64,000 bases of DNA from Antribacter soli (GCF_021568775.1 NZ_JAKGSG010000040.1:1-64000); one strand, 5' to 3'. Shown: positions 10,052-18,857, counted from the stretch's first letter. Translations and numbers: made by a program. Notes: generated by a model not told the origin, from the letters alone.

Positions 10052-10708
10052 TCAGGAGAGGTGGTCCTCCGCGAAGTCGCCCGTGACCAGGAACGTCACA
10101 CGCTTGGCCACGGACACGCCGTGGTCGCCGAACCGCTCGTAGTAGCGGCCGACGAGCGTGATGTCGATCGCCTCCTGCACGGTGCCGTCCCACTCGGGCG
10201 CGAGGAGCTTGTTGAAGGTCTCCGCGTGCAGCTCGTCGAGCAGGTCGTCGTCGCGCTCGATCGCCGCAGCGACCTCGAGGTCGCGCGTCGTGAGCAGCGT
10301 CGTGGTGCGCTGGGCCACACGGATCGCGGCCTCGCTCATGCGGGCGAACGTCTCCTCTGCGGCGGGCACGATGGCGCGCGCCGGGTACCGGCCGCGGGCC
10401 ACCTGGGCGACGTGCCGGGCGAGGTCACCCATGCGCTCGAGCGACGCGCTCATGCGCAGTGCGCTGACGACGACGCGGAGGTCGGTCGCGACGGGCGCCT
10501 GCTGGGCGAGGATGTGCACGCATCGCTCGTCGAGCGATGCCTCGATCTGGTCGATCGTCTTGTCGGAGGCGATGACCTCCTGGGCGAGCTCGAGGTCCGC
10601 CTCCAGCAAGGCCTTGCCGGCTCTGGTGATGGCCGACTCCACGAGCCGGCTCATCTCGGCAAGGTCCTCGCCGACCTGACGCAGCTCGGCGTCGAAGATC
10701 TCTCGCAT
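10052..10708 (-). CDS. phoU: phosphate transport regulator PhoU
   Basis: A 218-aa all-helical PhoU protein that links the Pst transporter to the sensor kinase. Both three-helix repeats are visible, each with the metal-binding E/DxxxD pattern (for example ALRMSASLERMGDLARHV and LVGRYYERFGDHGVSVA). The ATG at 10706-10708 has AGAGG 7 nt upstream. It diverges from senX3-regX3 and converges on gpmA. PHO-box-like repeats lie in the shared upstream region, so autoregulation by RegX3 is likely. Confidence 0.95.
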   Translation of the reverse strand: MREIFDAELRQVGEDLAEMSRLVESAITRAGKALLEADLELAQEVIASDKTIDQIEASLDERCVHILAQQAPVATDLRVVVSALRMSASLERMGDLARHVAQVARGRYPARAIVPAAEETFARMSEAAIRVAQRTTTLLTTRDLEVAAAIERDDDLLDELHAETFNKLLAPEWDGTVQEAIDITLVGRYYERFGDHGVSVAKRVTFLVTGDFAEDHLS

Positions 10709-10772
10709 CACATTCCTCTCGATGGTGGGCGCACGGCCGACACCACGCGCAACCTCAGCATCGCACCGGGCC

Positions 10773-10812
10773 GTGAACCTCCAGGTGAACGAATGTCCCC
10801 CTCGGGATGAAC
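10773..10812 (-). promoter_or_regulatory. PHO-box-like repeats upstream of phoU
   Basis: On the minus strand GTTCAT (10807-10812), GTTCACC (10784-10790) and GTTCAC (10773-10778) recur. The first two are exactly 22 bp apart, two turns of the 11-bp period of actinobacterial PhoP-type boxes; the third is one base out of phase. Assignment to RegX3 is inferred from position between phoU and senX3. Confidence 0.55.
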
Positions 10813-10850
10813 AGTAAGCGACGCGATCGGGAGCATCCACCTTCTCGGCC

Positions 10851-10872
10851 GTGACCCCGCCGTGACCCCGCC
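10851..10872 (+). promoter_or_regulatory. 11-bp tandem repeat abutting the senX3 -10 box
   Basis: GTGACCCCGCC occurs twice in perfect tandem (10851-10861, 10862-10872) directly against the senX3 -10 hexamer TACGCT (10873-10878). The 11-bp period and the -35 position are what a direct-repeat-binding OmpR-type activator such as RegX3 would use. That it is such a site is inference. Confidence 0.45.
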
Positions 10873-10884
10873 TACGCTGGAGTG

Positions 10885-12099
10885 GTGGACGGATTCATCA
10901 CCGGGGCGTCGCTGGTTGCGGTCGGTGCCCTCGGCGTCGTCGTGGGTGTGGTCGCGGCTGTTGCGTTCCGCGTCTCCGAGCGGCAGCAGCGCAACCTCCC
11001 CGAGAGCCCACCGGCCGAGCTCGACGAGGGGCTCGTGCGGGTGCTCTCGGTGCTGCGCTCCGCCGCCGTCGTGCTGGCGGAGGACGACGAGGTCGTGCGC
11101 GCCTCGCCCCCGGCCTACGCGCTGGGCGTGGTGCGCAACGACGCGCTGGTTCACCCTGCGATCAAGGACATGGTGCGCGCGGTCCGCCGTGACGGCGTGA
11201 TCCGGGAGCTGGAGCTCGAGCTGCCCCGCGGGCCCATCGGCTCGGGCACCGTGCTGCTGCAGGTGCGCGTCGCCCCTCTGGGCCTGGATCGCGTGCTCGT
11301 GCTCGCGGAGGACCGCACCGAGGCGCACCGCGTCGAGGCCATCCGCCGCGACTTCGTCGTCAACGTCTCCCACGAGCTCAAGACTCCGGTGGGTGCACTC
11401 GCCCTCCTCGCCGAGACCCTCCAGGACGCCGCGGACGATCCGGTGGCCGTCCGGCGTTTCACCGAGCGCATGCAGAGGGAGGCCACGCGCTTGTCCGCAC
11501 TCGTCCAGGAGATCATCGAGCTGTCGCGCCTGCAGGTTGCGGGCGCGCTGCAGAACCCGTCGCCCGTCCCGGTGCGCGAGGTGGTGGAAGAGGCCGTGGA
11601 CCGCGCCCGGACGACGGCCCAGGCGAAGAACATCGCGATCACGCTCGGCGGGTCGCTGGACTGCGTCGTGTACGGCGACCACAACCTGCTGGTCACCGCC
11701 GTGCGCAACCTTCTCGACAACGCGGTGGCCTACAGCAGCCCGGCGACCCGGGTCGGCGTCGGCGTCTCCGAGCGCAACGGCCTGGTCGAGATCGCCGTCG
11801 TGGACCAGGGGATCGGCATCTCGGAGCCGGAGCAGGAGCGCGTCTTCGAGCGCTTCTACCGCGTGGACCAGGCCCGGTCGCGCGACACCGGCGGGACCGG
11901 TCTCGGCCTGAGCATCGTCAAGCACGTGGCCGCCGACCACGGCGGCGATGTCACCATGTGGTCGGAGCCCGGCCGGGGCTCGACCTTCACCCTGCGGATC
12001 CCGTCCGCGGACATCCCGGCACCGTCCGGGAACCCGCCGGGGCCGGCCGCCGACACGACCACGAGCACGACCGCGACGAACGAGGAGGTGGATGCGTGA
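10885..12099 (+). CDS. senX3: phosphate-sensing histidine kinase SenX3
   Basis: Membrane sensor kinase of the phosphate two-component system. The 404-aa protein has one strong N-terminal membrane segment (about 2-28), a PAS-like region (about 60-145), the HisKA box VSHELKTPVGA with His163 and an HATPase domain with N, G1 and G2 motifs (NLLDNAVAYS, DQGIGIS, GGTGLGLSIVKH). The GTG at 10885 is preferred over 10882 because TACGCT ends exactly 6 nt before it. The final TGA overlaps the regX3 GTG. Its C-terminal tail is a Pro/Thr-rich extension. Confidence 0.94.
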   Translation: MDGFITGASLVAVGALGVVVGVVAAVAFRVSERQQRNLPESPPAELDEGLVRVLSVLRSAAVVLAEDDEVVRASPPAYALGVVRNDALVHPAIKDMVRAVRRDGVIRELELELPRGPIGSGTVLLQVRVAPLGLDRVLVLAEDRTEAHRVEAIRRDFVVNVSHELKTPVGALALLAETLQDAADDPVAVRRFTERMQREATRLSALVQEIIELSRLQVAGALQNPSPVPVREVVEEAVDRARTTAQAKNIAITLGGSLDCVVYGDHNLLVTAVRNLLDNAVAYSSPATRVGVGVSERNGLVEIAVVDQGIGISEPEQERVFERFYRVDQARSRDTGGTGLGLSIVKHVAADHGGDVTMWSEPGRGSTFTLRIPSADIPAPSGNPPGPAADTTTSTTATNEEVDA

Positions 12100-12800
12100 C
12101 GCGCATCCTGGTGGTGGAGGACGAGGAGTCGTACCGCGACCCGCTGACGTACCAGCTGACGCGGGAGGGCTTCGAGGTGGTGGAGGCCGCGAACGGCCAC
12201 GACGCGCTCGCGGCGTACGACGAGGGCGGCGCCGACCTTGTGCTCCTGGACCTCATGCTCCCCGGCCTCTCGGGCACGGAGGTGTGCCGAGAGCTCCGCA
12301 TCCGCGGCGACGTGCCCGTCATCATGCTGACGGCGAAGGACAGCGAGATCGACAAGGTCGTGGGCCTGGAGCTCGGCGCCGACGACTACGTCACCAAGCC
12401 GTACTCGTTCCGCGAGCTGCTGGCGCGCATGCGCGCGGTGCTGCGCCGCCGCCAGCCGACGGAGGGCCAGGCCGCCGACGACGACGGCGCGGGGATCCTC
12501 GAGGTGGGACCCGTCCGCATGGACGTCGAGCGGCACACCGTCATGGTGGACGGCCACCAGGTCTCGCTCCCGCTCAAGGAGTTCGACCTCCTCGAGCTCC
12601 TGCTGCGCAACGCCGGCCGCGTGCTCACGCGCGGCCAGCTCATCGACCGGGTCTGGGGTGCGGACTACGTCGGCGACACGAAGACCCTCGATGTCCACGT
12701 GAAGCGCATCCGCTCCAAGATCGAGCCCGACCCCGGCACGCCCCGGTACCTGCTGACCGTCCGCGGCCTGGGGTACAAGCTCGCCGACTCGGAGGGATGA
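12096..12800 (+). CDS. regX3: phosphate response regulator RegX3
   Basis: A 234-aa OmpR/PhoB-type response regulator that activates phosphate-starvation genes such as pstSCAB. The receiver domain (1-120) has acidic ED at 8-9, phospho-acceptor Asp52 in LLDLMLPG and Lys in YVTKPYS. The C-terminal winged helix (about 135-230) shows LPLKEFDLLELLLRNAGRVLTR and RGLGYKL. The GTG start overlaps the senX3 stop (GTGA), with GAGGAGGTG as ribosome-binding site. Its last codons and stop lie in the first copy of a tandem duplication. Confidence 0.95.
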   Translation: MTRILVVEDEESYRDPLTYQLTREGFEVVEAANGHDALAAYDEGGADLVLLDLMLPGLSGTEVCRELRIRGDVPVIMLTAKDSEIDKVVGLELGADDYVTKPYSFRELLARMRAVLRRRQPTEGQAADDDGAGILEVGPVRMDVERHTVMVDGHQVSLPLKEFDLLELLLRNAGRVLTRGQLIDRVWGADYVGDTKTLDVHVKRIRSKIEPDPGTPRYLLTVRGLGYKLADSEG

Positions 12801-12968
12801 CCCGGAGCGCAGCGCACGGTGCGGGCCGAGGGACGAGGCACGCGCCGGGAGCGGAGCGCAGGGTCGTCACGACCCGTCAGGTTTGAGGGATGACCCGGAG
12901 CGCAGCGCACGGTGCGGGCCGCGGGACGAGGCACGCGCCGGGAGCGGAGCGCAGGGTCGTCACGACCC
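12792..12968 (+). repeat. 93-bp-period tandem duplication at the regX3 3' end
   Basis: An 84-bp unit beginning GAGGGATGACCC occurs at 12792-12875 and 12885-12968, separated by 9 bp, with one visible mismatch. The first copy holds the last two codons and stop of regX3, so the second repeats that gene end as non-coding DNA. Each copy ends in the small palindrome GGGTCGTCACGACCC. Confidence 0.9.
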
Positions 12969-12972
12969 AGGT

Positions 12973-13024
12973 GCCCGACGGCGGAGCTCGCCTTCCGGAC
13001 GGAAGGTGAGCTCCGCCGTCGGGC
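12973..13024 (+). terminator. 24-bp stem hairpin downstream of regX3
   Basis: Arms 12973-12996 and 13001-13024 pair over 24 nt with one mismatch around a GGAC tetraloop. A short TCCTCTTGG follows, with no true T-run. It separates the two-component operon from pstS. Confidence 0.75.
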
Positions 13025-13103
13025 ATCCTCTTGGTGCCGTTCGTCACGACAGGGTAACGAAACGTGAGTAGAGTGGCGGGTTTCACTCTCCACTCGGTGC
13101 ACT

Positions 13104-13125
13104 GTTCATCTTCCGTTCACCTCGT
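13104..13125 (+). promoter_or_regulatory. PHO box upstream of pstS
   Basis: Two adjacent 11-bp direct repeats, GTTCATCTTCC (13104-13114) and GTTCACCTCGT (13115-13125), match the GTTCACC-type half-sites bound by PhoP/RegX3-family regulators in actinobacteria. The box lies 93 bp before the pstS start. TACCGT at 13153-13158 is a possible -10. Confidence 0.7.
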
Positions 13126-13218
13126 CCTGGGGATCAGGTCATCCGGCGTGCCTACCGTCCGTGACGTCGGCGCTCGCCGGCAGAGACCACGATCTTCGTG
13201 AACAGGATGGAACGACAC

Positions 13219-14331
13219 GTGAAGCTCAGCCGATTCTCCCGCGCTGGTTCCGCCGTGATGGTCGGCGCGGTTGCGCTCTCCCTGGCGGCCTGCGGCAACA
13301 CCGACCCTGTCGCCTCGTCCACTGACGAGGCCGCCGACGAGCCCACCGTCGAGATCTCGGGCGAGTTCTCGGGCGCCGGCGCCAGCTCGCAGGAGTCCGC
13401 GATGGAGGCCTGGGTTGCCGGGTTCCAGAGCCAGTACCCCGACGTGACGATCAACTACGACGCCGCGGGTTCCGGCGCCGGCCGCGAGCAGTTCCTCGCC
13501 GGTGGCGTCGTCTTCGCGGGCTCGGACTCCGCGCTGAAGGACGAGGAGATCGCCTCCTCGACCGAGGTCTGCGGCCCCGACGGCGCGATCGACCTGCCGG
13601 TGTACGTCTCCCCGATCGCCGTGGCGTTCAACCTGCCGGGCATCGACTCCCTGAACCTCGACCCTGCCACGATCGCCGGCATCTTCGCGGGCACCATCAC
13701 CACGTGGAACGACCCGGCGATCGCCGCCACGAACGAGGGCGTCGAGCTCCCGGCCACGACGATCACGCCGGTGCACCGCTCCGACGACTCGGGCACCACG
13801 AAGAACTTCACCGAGTACGTTGCCGCCACCGCGCCCGACGTGTGGACGTACGAGGCCGACGGCGTCTGGCCGCTCGAGTCCGGCGACTCGGCCGAGGGCA
13901 CCTCGGGTGTCGTCGGTGTCGTCACCGACACCGAGGGTGCTGTGACCTACGCCGACGCCTCGAAGGTCAGCGAGCTGGGCACCGCCGCGATCAAGGTCGG
14001 CGAGGAGTTCGTGCCGATCTCCGCGGAGGCCGCCGCCGCCGTCGTCGACGCGTCGCCCCTCGTCGAGGGCCGCCACGAGCACGACTTCGCGATCAAGATC
14101 GACCGCACCACGACCGAGCCGGGCGCCTACCCGCTGGTGCTCGTCTCCTACGAGGTCGTCTGCCTGAACTACACGGACGAGGCCACCGGCAACTTCGTCA
14201 AGGCGTTCCTCGGCTACATCGCCTCGGAGGAGGGCCAGGAGGCCGCCGCCAGCGCGGCGGGCAGCTCCCCGATCACGGCCGACACCGCCACCCAGGTCCA
14301 GGCCTCGATCGACGCGATCACGGTCGGCTGA
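13219..14331 (+). CDS. pstS: phosphate-binding lipoprotein PstS
   Basis: Extracytoplasmic phosphate receptor of the high-affinity Pst ABC transporter. The 370-aa precursor has a basic N-terminus, a hydrophobic core and a lipobox LAAC with Cys25 as the lipid-modified residue. Phosphate-binding motifs are visible: GAGASSQE, YDAAGSGAGREQF, FAGSD and HRSDDSGTTKNF. The GTG at 13219 gives the best signal-peptide N-terminus; in-frame GTG 13198 and ATG 13207 are possible alternatives. It is first in pstSCAB, behind a PHO box. Confidence 0.95.
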   Translation: MKLSRFSRAGSAVMVGAVALSLAACGNTDPVASSTDEAADEPTVEISGEFSGAGASSQESAMEAWVAGFQSQYPDVTINYDAAGSGAGREQFLAGGVVFAGSDSALKDEEIASSTEVCGPDGAIDLPVYVSPIAVAFNLPGIDSLNLDPATIAGIFAGTITTWNDPAIAATNEGVELPATTITPVHRSDDSGTTKNFTEYVAATAPDVWTYEADGVWPLESGDSAEGTSGVVGVVTDTEGAVTYADASKVSELGTAAIKVGEEFVPISAEAAAAVVDASPLVEGRHEHDFAIKIDRTTTEPGAYPLVLVSYEVVCLNYTDEATGNFVKAFLGYIASEEGQEAAASAAGSSPITADTATQVQASIDAITVG

Positions 14332-14358
14332 CGCTGTCATCCTGAGCAGCACCCGGCC

Positions 14359-14499
14359 GGGGGGGGGGGCCCCCCCCCCCACCCCCCCGCCCCCGGGCCG
14401 CCCCCCCCCCCCGCCCCCCCCCCCCCCCGGCCCCCCCCACCCCGGCCCGGGCCCCCCCCCCCCCCCCCCCCCCCCGCGGCCCCCCCCCCCCCCCCCCCC
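14359..14499. other. 141-bp G/C homopolymer tract between pstS and pstC
   Basis: After ten or more G, the + strand is almost uninterrupted C with isolated A, G or CGG breaks. No ORF, hairpin terminator or ribosome-binding site can be read. A pstS-downstream hairpin would be expected here, so this may be a mis-resolved or mis-assembled structure rather than true sequence. Confidence 0.85.
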
Positions 14500-14590
14500 A
14501 CGGCCGTACCGGACACTGGTCCCCAGAGCCCGCGTCCAGCACGGCCCGCCCTTCCCACCGCAGCCCCAGCGAGCCGAGGAGCCCCTCGAG

Positions 14591-15586
14591 ATGACCACCG
14601 CCAGCCCGCCCGCCCACGCCACGAGGCACGAGCCGAGACGCCGGCGCGCCAGCGGCGACACGGAGCGCGGATTCAGCAGGGTGTTCCGCTGGATCACCAC
14701 CGGCGCGGGCGTCCTGCTGCTCGGCGTGCTGGCGGCGGTCGCCGCGTTCCTCGTGGCGCGTGCGCTCCCCGCATTCACCGCGAGCCAGGCGGAGCTGCTG
14801 GCAGACGGCAAGCTGCCGGCCGGCGTCACGTCGATCGCGCAGTACGTCGGGCCGCTGGTGTTCGGCACGCTCCTCGCCGCGGCGATGGCGCTGGCCATCG
14901 CGACGCCGATCGCGATGGGCATCGCGCTGTTCATCTCGCACTACGCGCCCCGCCGCATCGCGTCGGGCATCGGCTACGTCGTCGACCTGCTGGCGGCCAT
15001 CCCGTCGGTGGTCTTCGGCCTCTGGGGCGGGCGCGTGCTCGCGCCGCTGATCGCCGACTTCTGGGTGTGGCTCGTCGGGGTTCTCAACGTCCTGCCGTTC
15101 GTCGAGTTCCGGGCGACCGCCACGGGCCGGTCGCTCGCCACCGCGTCCATCGTGCTCGCCGTCATGATCCTGCCGATCATCACTGCTGTCTCGCGCGAGG
15201 TGTTCCTGCAGACGCCCAAGCTGCACGAAGAGGCGGCCCTGGCACTCGGCGCCACGCGCTGGGAGATGATCCGCACCGCCGTGCTGCCGTTCGGCCGCTC
15301 CGGCGTGATCTCGGCCGCGATGCTGGGTCTGGGCCGCGCGCTCGGCGAGACGATGGCGGTCCTCATGATCCTGTCGACGGGCCTCGGGTACTCGCTGCAG
15401 ATCTTCGGGGCCGGCGAGCTGACCACCATCGCCGCGAACATCGCGTCGCGCTTCCCCGAGGCGAGCGGCCTCGCGGTGAACGTGCTGATCGCCACGGGCC
15501 TCGCCCTCTTCATCATCACCCTGGCCGTCAACATGGCCGCGCGCGCGATCGTGGCGCGTCGCAAGGACTTCTCGGGAGCCAACTGA
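14591..15586 (+). CDS. pstC: phosphate ABC transporter permease PstC
   Basis: A 331-aa inner-membrane permease of the Pst transporter. After a basic cytoplasmic N-terminus there are about six hydrophobic segments. The EAA coupling loop reads EEAALALGATRWEMIRTAVLP, and GLGRALGETMAVLM follows, both typical of PstC. Its TGA overlaps the ATG of pstA by one base (TGATG), which indicates coupled translation. The upstream poly-C tract separates it from pstS. Confidence 0.95.
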   Translation: MTTASPPAHATRHEPRRRRASGDTERGFSRVFRWITTGAGVLLLGVLAAVAAFLVARALPAFTASQAELLADGKLPAGVTSIAQYVGPLVFGTLLAAAMALAIATPIAMGIALFISHYAPRRIASGIGYVVDLLAAIPSVVFGLWGGRVLAPLIADFWVWLVGVLNVLPFVEFRATATGRSLATASIVLAVMILPIITAVSREVFLQTPKLHEEAALALGATRWEMIRTAVLPFGRSGVISAAMLGLGRALGETMAVLMILSTGLGYSLQIFGAGELTTIAANIASRFPEASGLAVNVLIATGLALFIITLAVNMAARAIVARRKDFSGAN

Positions 15587-16539
15587 TGAGCGCCGTCACG
15601 GTCGGCACGTCCGACGAAACCGAGCAGATCCGCTCGCTCCTGACCAGCGGCGACAAGGGTCGTAAGCGCACCGACCGCATCATGACCATGCTGGTCTACG
15701 GGGCCTTCGGGCTCGCGATGCTGCCGCTGGTGTCGCTGCTGTGGACGGTCGTCGTCAACGGTGCGTCGAAGTTCAACCCGTACTTCCTGTCGGTCACCAT
15801 GCGCGGCGTCTTCGGCGGCATGGACGCCGGCGGCGCGTACCACGCGATCATCGGCACGCTCGTGATCACCCTGTGCGCCTCGGTCCTCTCGGTGCCGATC
15901 GGCCTGCTCACGGCCGTCTACCTGGTCGAGTACGGACGCGGCCCGCTGGCCCGCGCCGTGACGTTCTTCGTGGACGTCATGACGGGCATCCCGTCGATCG
16001 TGGCGGGCCTCTTCGCGTTCGCGCTGTTCACCATCTTCCTCGGGCCCGGCGCAAAGCTCGGCATCATCGCCGCCGTGGCGCTGTCGGTCCTGATGATCCC
16101 GGTGGTGGTGCGCTCCTGCGAGGAGATGCTCAAGCTCGTCCCGAACGAGCTGCGCGAGGCGTCCTATGCCCTGGGCGTGCCGAAGTGGCTGACGATCATC
16201 AAGATCGTGCTCCGCACCTCCGTCGCCGGCCTCACCACCGGCATCCTGCTCGCCGTCGCCCGCGTCATCGGCGAGACCGCCCCGATCCTGATCACGGCCG
16301 GCACGACGGACTCGCTGAACTTCAACCCGTTCGACGACCGCATGATGTCGCTGCCGGTCTACATCTACCGGCAGTACGCGCAGGGTGTGGCGACGTGCCG
16401 CGACGGGCAGCTCGACTGCATCCCGGACATCAACTACATGCGTGCCTGGGCCGCGGCCCTCACGCTCGTCCTCATCGTCATGCTCCTGAACCTCGCGGGC
16501 CGCCTCGTGACCCGCTGGTTCTCCCCGAAGCTGCGCTGA
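15586..16539 (+). CDS. pstA: phosphate ABC transporter permease PstA
   Basis: A 317-aa second permease subunit of Pst, pairing with PstC to form the channel. About six membrane segments are visible. The coupling loop is LREASYALGVPKWLTIIKIVLR, and RVIGETAPILITAG is the PstA signature. The start overlaps the pstC stop by one base. pstB follows after 48 nt. Confidence 0.95.
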   Translation: MSAVTVGTSDETEQIRSLLTSGDKGRKRTDRIMTMLVYGAFGLAMLPLVSLLWTVVVNGASKFNPYFLSVTMRGVFGGMDAGGAYHAIIGTLVITLCASVLSVPIGLLTAVYLVEYGRGPLARAVTFFVDVMTGIPSIVAGLFAFALFTIFLGPGAKLGIIAAVALSVLMIPVVVRSCEEMLKLVPNELREASYALGVPKWLTIIKIVLRTSVAGLTTGILLAVARVIGETAPILITAGTTDSLNFNPFDDRMMSLPVYIYRQYAQGVATCRDGQLDCIPDINYMRAWAAALTLVLIVMLLNLAGRLVTRWFSPKLR

Positions 16540-16587
16540 CGCGCAGGCCCCTTCCCCTCAGCCGCAGCACAAGACAGGATCACTCTC

Positions 16588-17367
16588 ATGGCCCAGCGCA
16601 TCGACGTGAAGGACCTCAACATCTACTACGGCGACTTCATGGCCGTACAGGGTGTCTCGATGACCATCGAGCCCAAGTCGGTGACGGCGTTCATCGGCCC
16701 GTCGGGCTGCGGGAAGTCGACCTTCCTGCGCACCCTGAACCGCATGCACGAGGTCATCCCGGGGGCGCACGTGGAGGGCTCGGTCGAGCTCGAGGGCGTG
16801 GACCTGTACGGCCCCGAGGTGGACCCGGTGGCGGTGCGTCGCACGGTCGGCATGGTCTTCCAGCGCCCGAACCCGTTCCCCACGATGTCCATCCGGGAGA
16901 ACGTCCTCGCGGGCGTGAAGCTCAACAACAAGAAGATCTCGAAGACCGACGCGGACGACCTGGTCGAGCGGTCGCTGCGCGGCGCCAACCTGTGGAACGA
17001 GGTCAAGGACCGTCTCGACCGGCCGGGCTCGGGCCTGTCGGGTGGCCAGCAGCAGCGCCTGTGCATCGCCCGCGCCATCGCGGTGCGGCCCCAGGTGCTC
17101 CTGATGGACGAGCCGTGCTCGGCCCTGGACCCGATCTCCACGCTGGCGATCGAGGACCTGATCCAGGAGCTGAAGAAGGACTACACGATCGTCATCGTCA
17201 CGCACAACATGCAGCAGGCGGCGCGAGTGAGCGACCGGACGGCGTTCTTCAACATCGCGGGCACGGGCAAGCCGGGCCGCCTCATCGAGATGAACGACAC
17301 CGCGACGATCTTCTCCGCGCCGAGCGAGAAGGCGACGGAGGACTACGTCTCGGGCCGCTTCGGGTGA
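16588..17367 (+). CDS. pstB: phosphate ABC transporter ATPase PstB
   Basis: A 259-aa ATPase that drives Pst phosphate import. Walker A GPSGCGKS is at 37-44, the Q-loop FQRPNPFP follows, the signature is [14 protein letters not shown], Walker B is [13 protein letters not shown] and the switch His is in IVTHNM. Length and motifs match PstB throughout. It is last in the operon and is followed by a strong hairpin at 17387-17428. Confidence 0.97.
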   Translation: MAQRIDVKDLNIYYGDFMAVQGVSMTIEPKSVTAFIGPSGCGKSTFLRTLNRMHEVIPGAHVEGSVELEGVDLYGPEVDPVAVRRTVGMVFQRPNPFPTMSIRENVLAGVKLNNKKISKTDADDLVERSLRGANLWNEVKDRLDRPGSGLSGGQQQRLCIARAIAVRPQVLLMDEPCSALDPISTLAIEDLIQELKKDYTIVIVTHNMQQAARVSDRTAFFNIAGTGKPGRLIEMNDTATIFSAPSEKATEDYVSGRFG

Positions 17368-17386
17368 CCTTCCCCGTCTGGGGGAT

Positions 17387-17428
17387 ACGGAACGGGCGGC
17401 TCTCCCTCGGGAGAGCCGCCCGTTCCGT
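17387..17428 (+). terminator. terminator of the pst operon
   Basis: A perfect 19-bp stem (17387-17405 with 17410-17428) on a CTCG tetraloop, 19 nt after the pstB stop. A short TTA follows. Confidence 0.85.
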
Positions 17429-17500
17429 TACGCGGGTGCCCGACGGCGGACCGGCCGGCTCCGCGGGAGGTGCGCCACCGGCGCCGGGCAGCGGGCGGCC

Positions 17501-17558
17501 CCGACCAGGACCTGGGTCGCGGAACCGGGGCTCTTACCGCTACCCAGGTCCTGGTCGG
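17501..17558 (-). terminator. inverted repeat after the lpqE-like gene
   Basis: Perfect 17-nt arms (17501-17517 and 17542-17558) with a 24-nt spacer lie 16 nt beyond the stop of the leftward lipoprotein gene. It could also act on transcription arriving from pstB. Confidence 0.6.
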
Positions 17559-17574
17559 CCCGCCGGTCCCCCCG

Positions 17575-18048
17575 TCAGGGGAGGTAGTCGGCGTACTCCG
17601 GCAGGGTGTCGTCGAAGACGGGGAGCTCGAACTCCTGCGACTCGTCGCCGGCGGTCAGGACCGCGGGGATGCTTCCGCCAGGGATCGCGTCGACGACGTC
17701 GAGCTGCACGTCCTCGCCGTCGGCGGTGCCGAGGTAGACCGTCTCCCCGGCGTCCACGGAGATCGTGACAGGAGCAGCACCCTCGGCCTCGAGGCGGAAC
17801 GTCTCGGCGTCGCCGGTGTGGTTCGTCAGCGCACCCAGGAGGTTGCCCGGCTCGCCGTCGCCCTCGGAGACCACGAGGAGGTTGATCCCGCGCAGCTTCA
17901 GGTCGGCGAGGTCGACACGCACGCCGTCCGACGGCGCGTAGTTCAGCGTCGTGGTCGTGGGGGCGCAGGCCGCCAGGAGGAGGGCGCCCGCCGCGGCGCT
18001 GGCCGCGAGGGCGGCGACGCGAGCGGTGGTGGTGGCGCGACGGGACAC
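17575..18048 (-). CDS. lpqE: LpqE-like lipoprotein
   Basis: A 157-aa secreted lipoprotein. The signal sequence ends in the lipobox LAAC with Cys28, and the mature part has a beta-rich, acidic character with the conserved-looking LRGINLLVV and EFELPVFDDTLPEYADYLP. LpqE in mycobacteria is encoded next to carD in divergent orientation, exactly as here, which is the main basis for the name. Family relation to copper-chaperone-like DUF461 proteins is possible but not shown. The GTG start at 18048 has AGGGAG 6 nt upstream. Confidence 0.7.
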   Translation of the reverse strand: MSRRATTTARVAALAASAAAGALLLAACAPTTTTLNYAPSDGVRVDLADLKLRGINLLVVSEGDGEPGNLLGALTNHTGDAETFRLEAEGAAPVTISVDAGETVYLGTADGEDVQLDVVDAIPGGSIPAVLTAGDESQEFELPVFDDTLPEYADYLP

Positions 18049-18374
18049 GGTGAACTCCCTGGTCTTCGTAGGCTCGAACGGTGCACGGCACCCGCGGGAG
18101 CGCTCGGCTCGCCGGCGCGTGCGCACCCCGCGCCATCTTAGTGGGCGCCGACAGGTGCCCGCGCCCGGCCGGGGACGCCGGACGGCCCGTCACGGTGTGC
18201 CGAATGAAACGTCACGGCCGGTCGCGAGCGGAGTGTGATACCCCATCAACGGTCCGCGGCAACGCCGTGACCTGCAGAAACGCTCCACTGATGGCTCCGG
18301 GCAAACACCAAGCGGGTGAGTTGTCCAGATCATGGCGTGGTAACCTGGTGTCCTGGGAAAGGGGACATCTGCAG
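18049..18374. promoter_or_regulatory. divergent promoter region lpqE-carD
   Basis: A 326-bp region without a credible ORF, between two divergent genes. A TAACCT -10 for carD lies at 18341-18346, giving a leader of roughly 27 nt with GGAAAGGGGAC about 11 nt before the ATG. No strong -35 element or operator is recognised. Confidence 0.45.
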
Positions 18375-18857
18375 ATGACGTTCACAGTAGGCGAGACGGT
18401 TGTCTACCCGCACCACGGAGCGGCGCTGATCGAAGAGATCAAGACCCGCACCATCCGCGGCGAAGAGAAGATGTACCTGAAGCTCAAGGTCGCCCAGGGT
18501 GATCTGACCATCGAGGTCCCGGCGGAGAACGTCGACCTGGTGGGTGTGCGCGACGTGGTCGGGCAGGAGGGTCTCGACCGCGTCTTCGAGGTGCTTCGCG
18601 CACCGTACACGGAGGAGCCCACCAACTGGTCGCGCCGGTACAAGGCGAACCTGGAGAAGCTGGCGTCCGGTGACGTCATCAAGGTCGCGGAGGTCGTTCG
18701 CGACCTGTCGCGCCGCGACGCCGACCGCGGCCTCTCCGCAGGTGAGAAGCGCATGCTCGCAAAGGCCCGGCAGATCCTCGTCTCCGAGCTCGCGCTCGCC
18801 GAGCACACGGAAGAGGACAAGGCCGAGGCGATCCTCGACGAGGTGCTCGCCAGCTGA
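18375..18857 (+). CDS. carD: CarD-family RNA polymerase-binding transcription factor
   Basis: A 160-aa global regulator that binds RNA polymerase beta and stabilises open complexes at many promoters. The N-terminal Tudor-like domain ([21 protein letters not shown]) and the helical DNA-binding C-terminal domain with the conserved [17 protein letters not shown] are clear. Size is close to that of mycobacterial CarD. The 3' end overlaps the unusual CTG start of ispD, so ispD translation probably depends on carD. Confidence 0.96.
   Translation: MTFTVGETVVYPHHGAALIEEIKTRTIRGEEKMYLKLKVAQGDLTIEVPAENVDLVGVRDVVGQEGLDRVFEVLRAPYTEEPTNWSRRYKANLEKLASGDVIKVAEVVRDLSRRDADRGLSAGEKRMLAKARQILVSELALAEHTEEDKAEAILDEVLAS

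Noticed and set aside
14337-14558. Gly-rich protein read from the poly-C tract
   Set aside because: It is only the translation of a homopolymer, without start signal or family, in a region that may be a sequence artefact.
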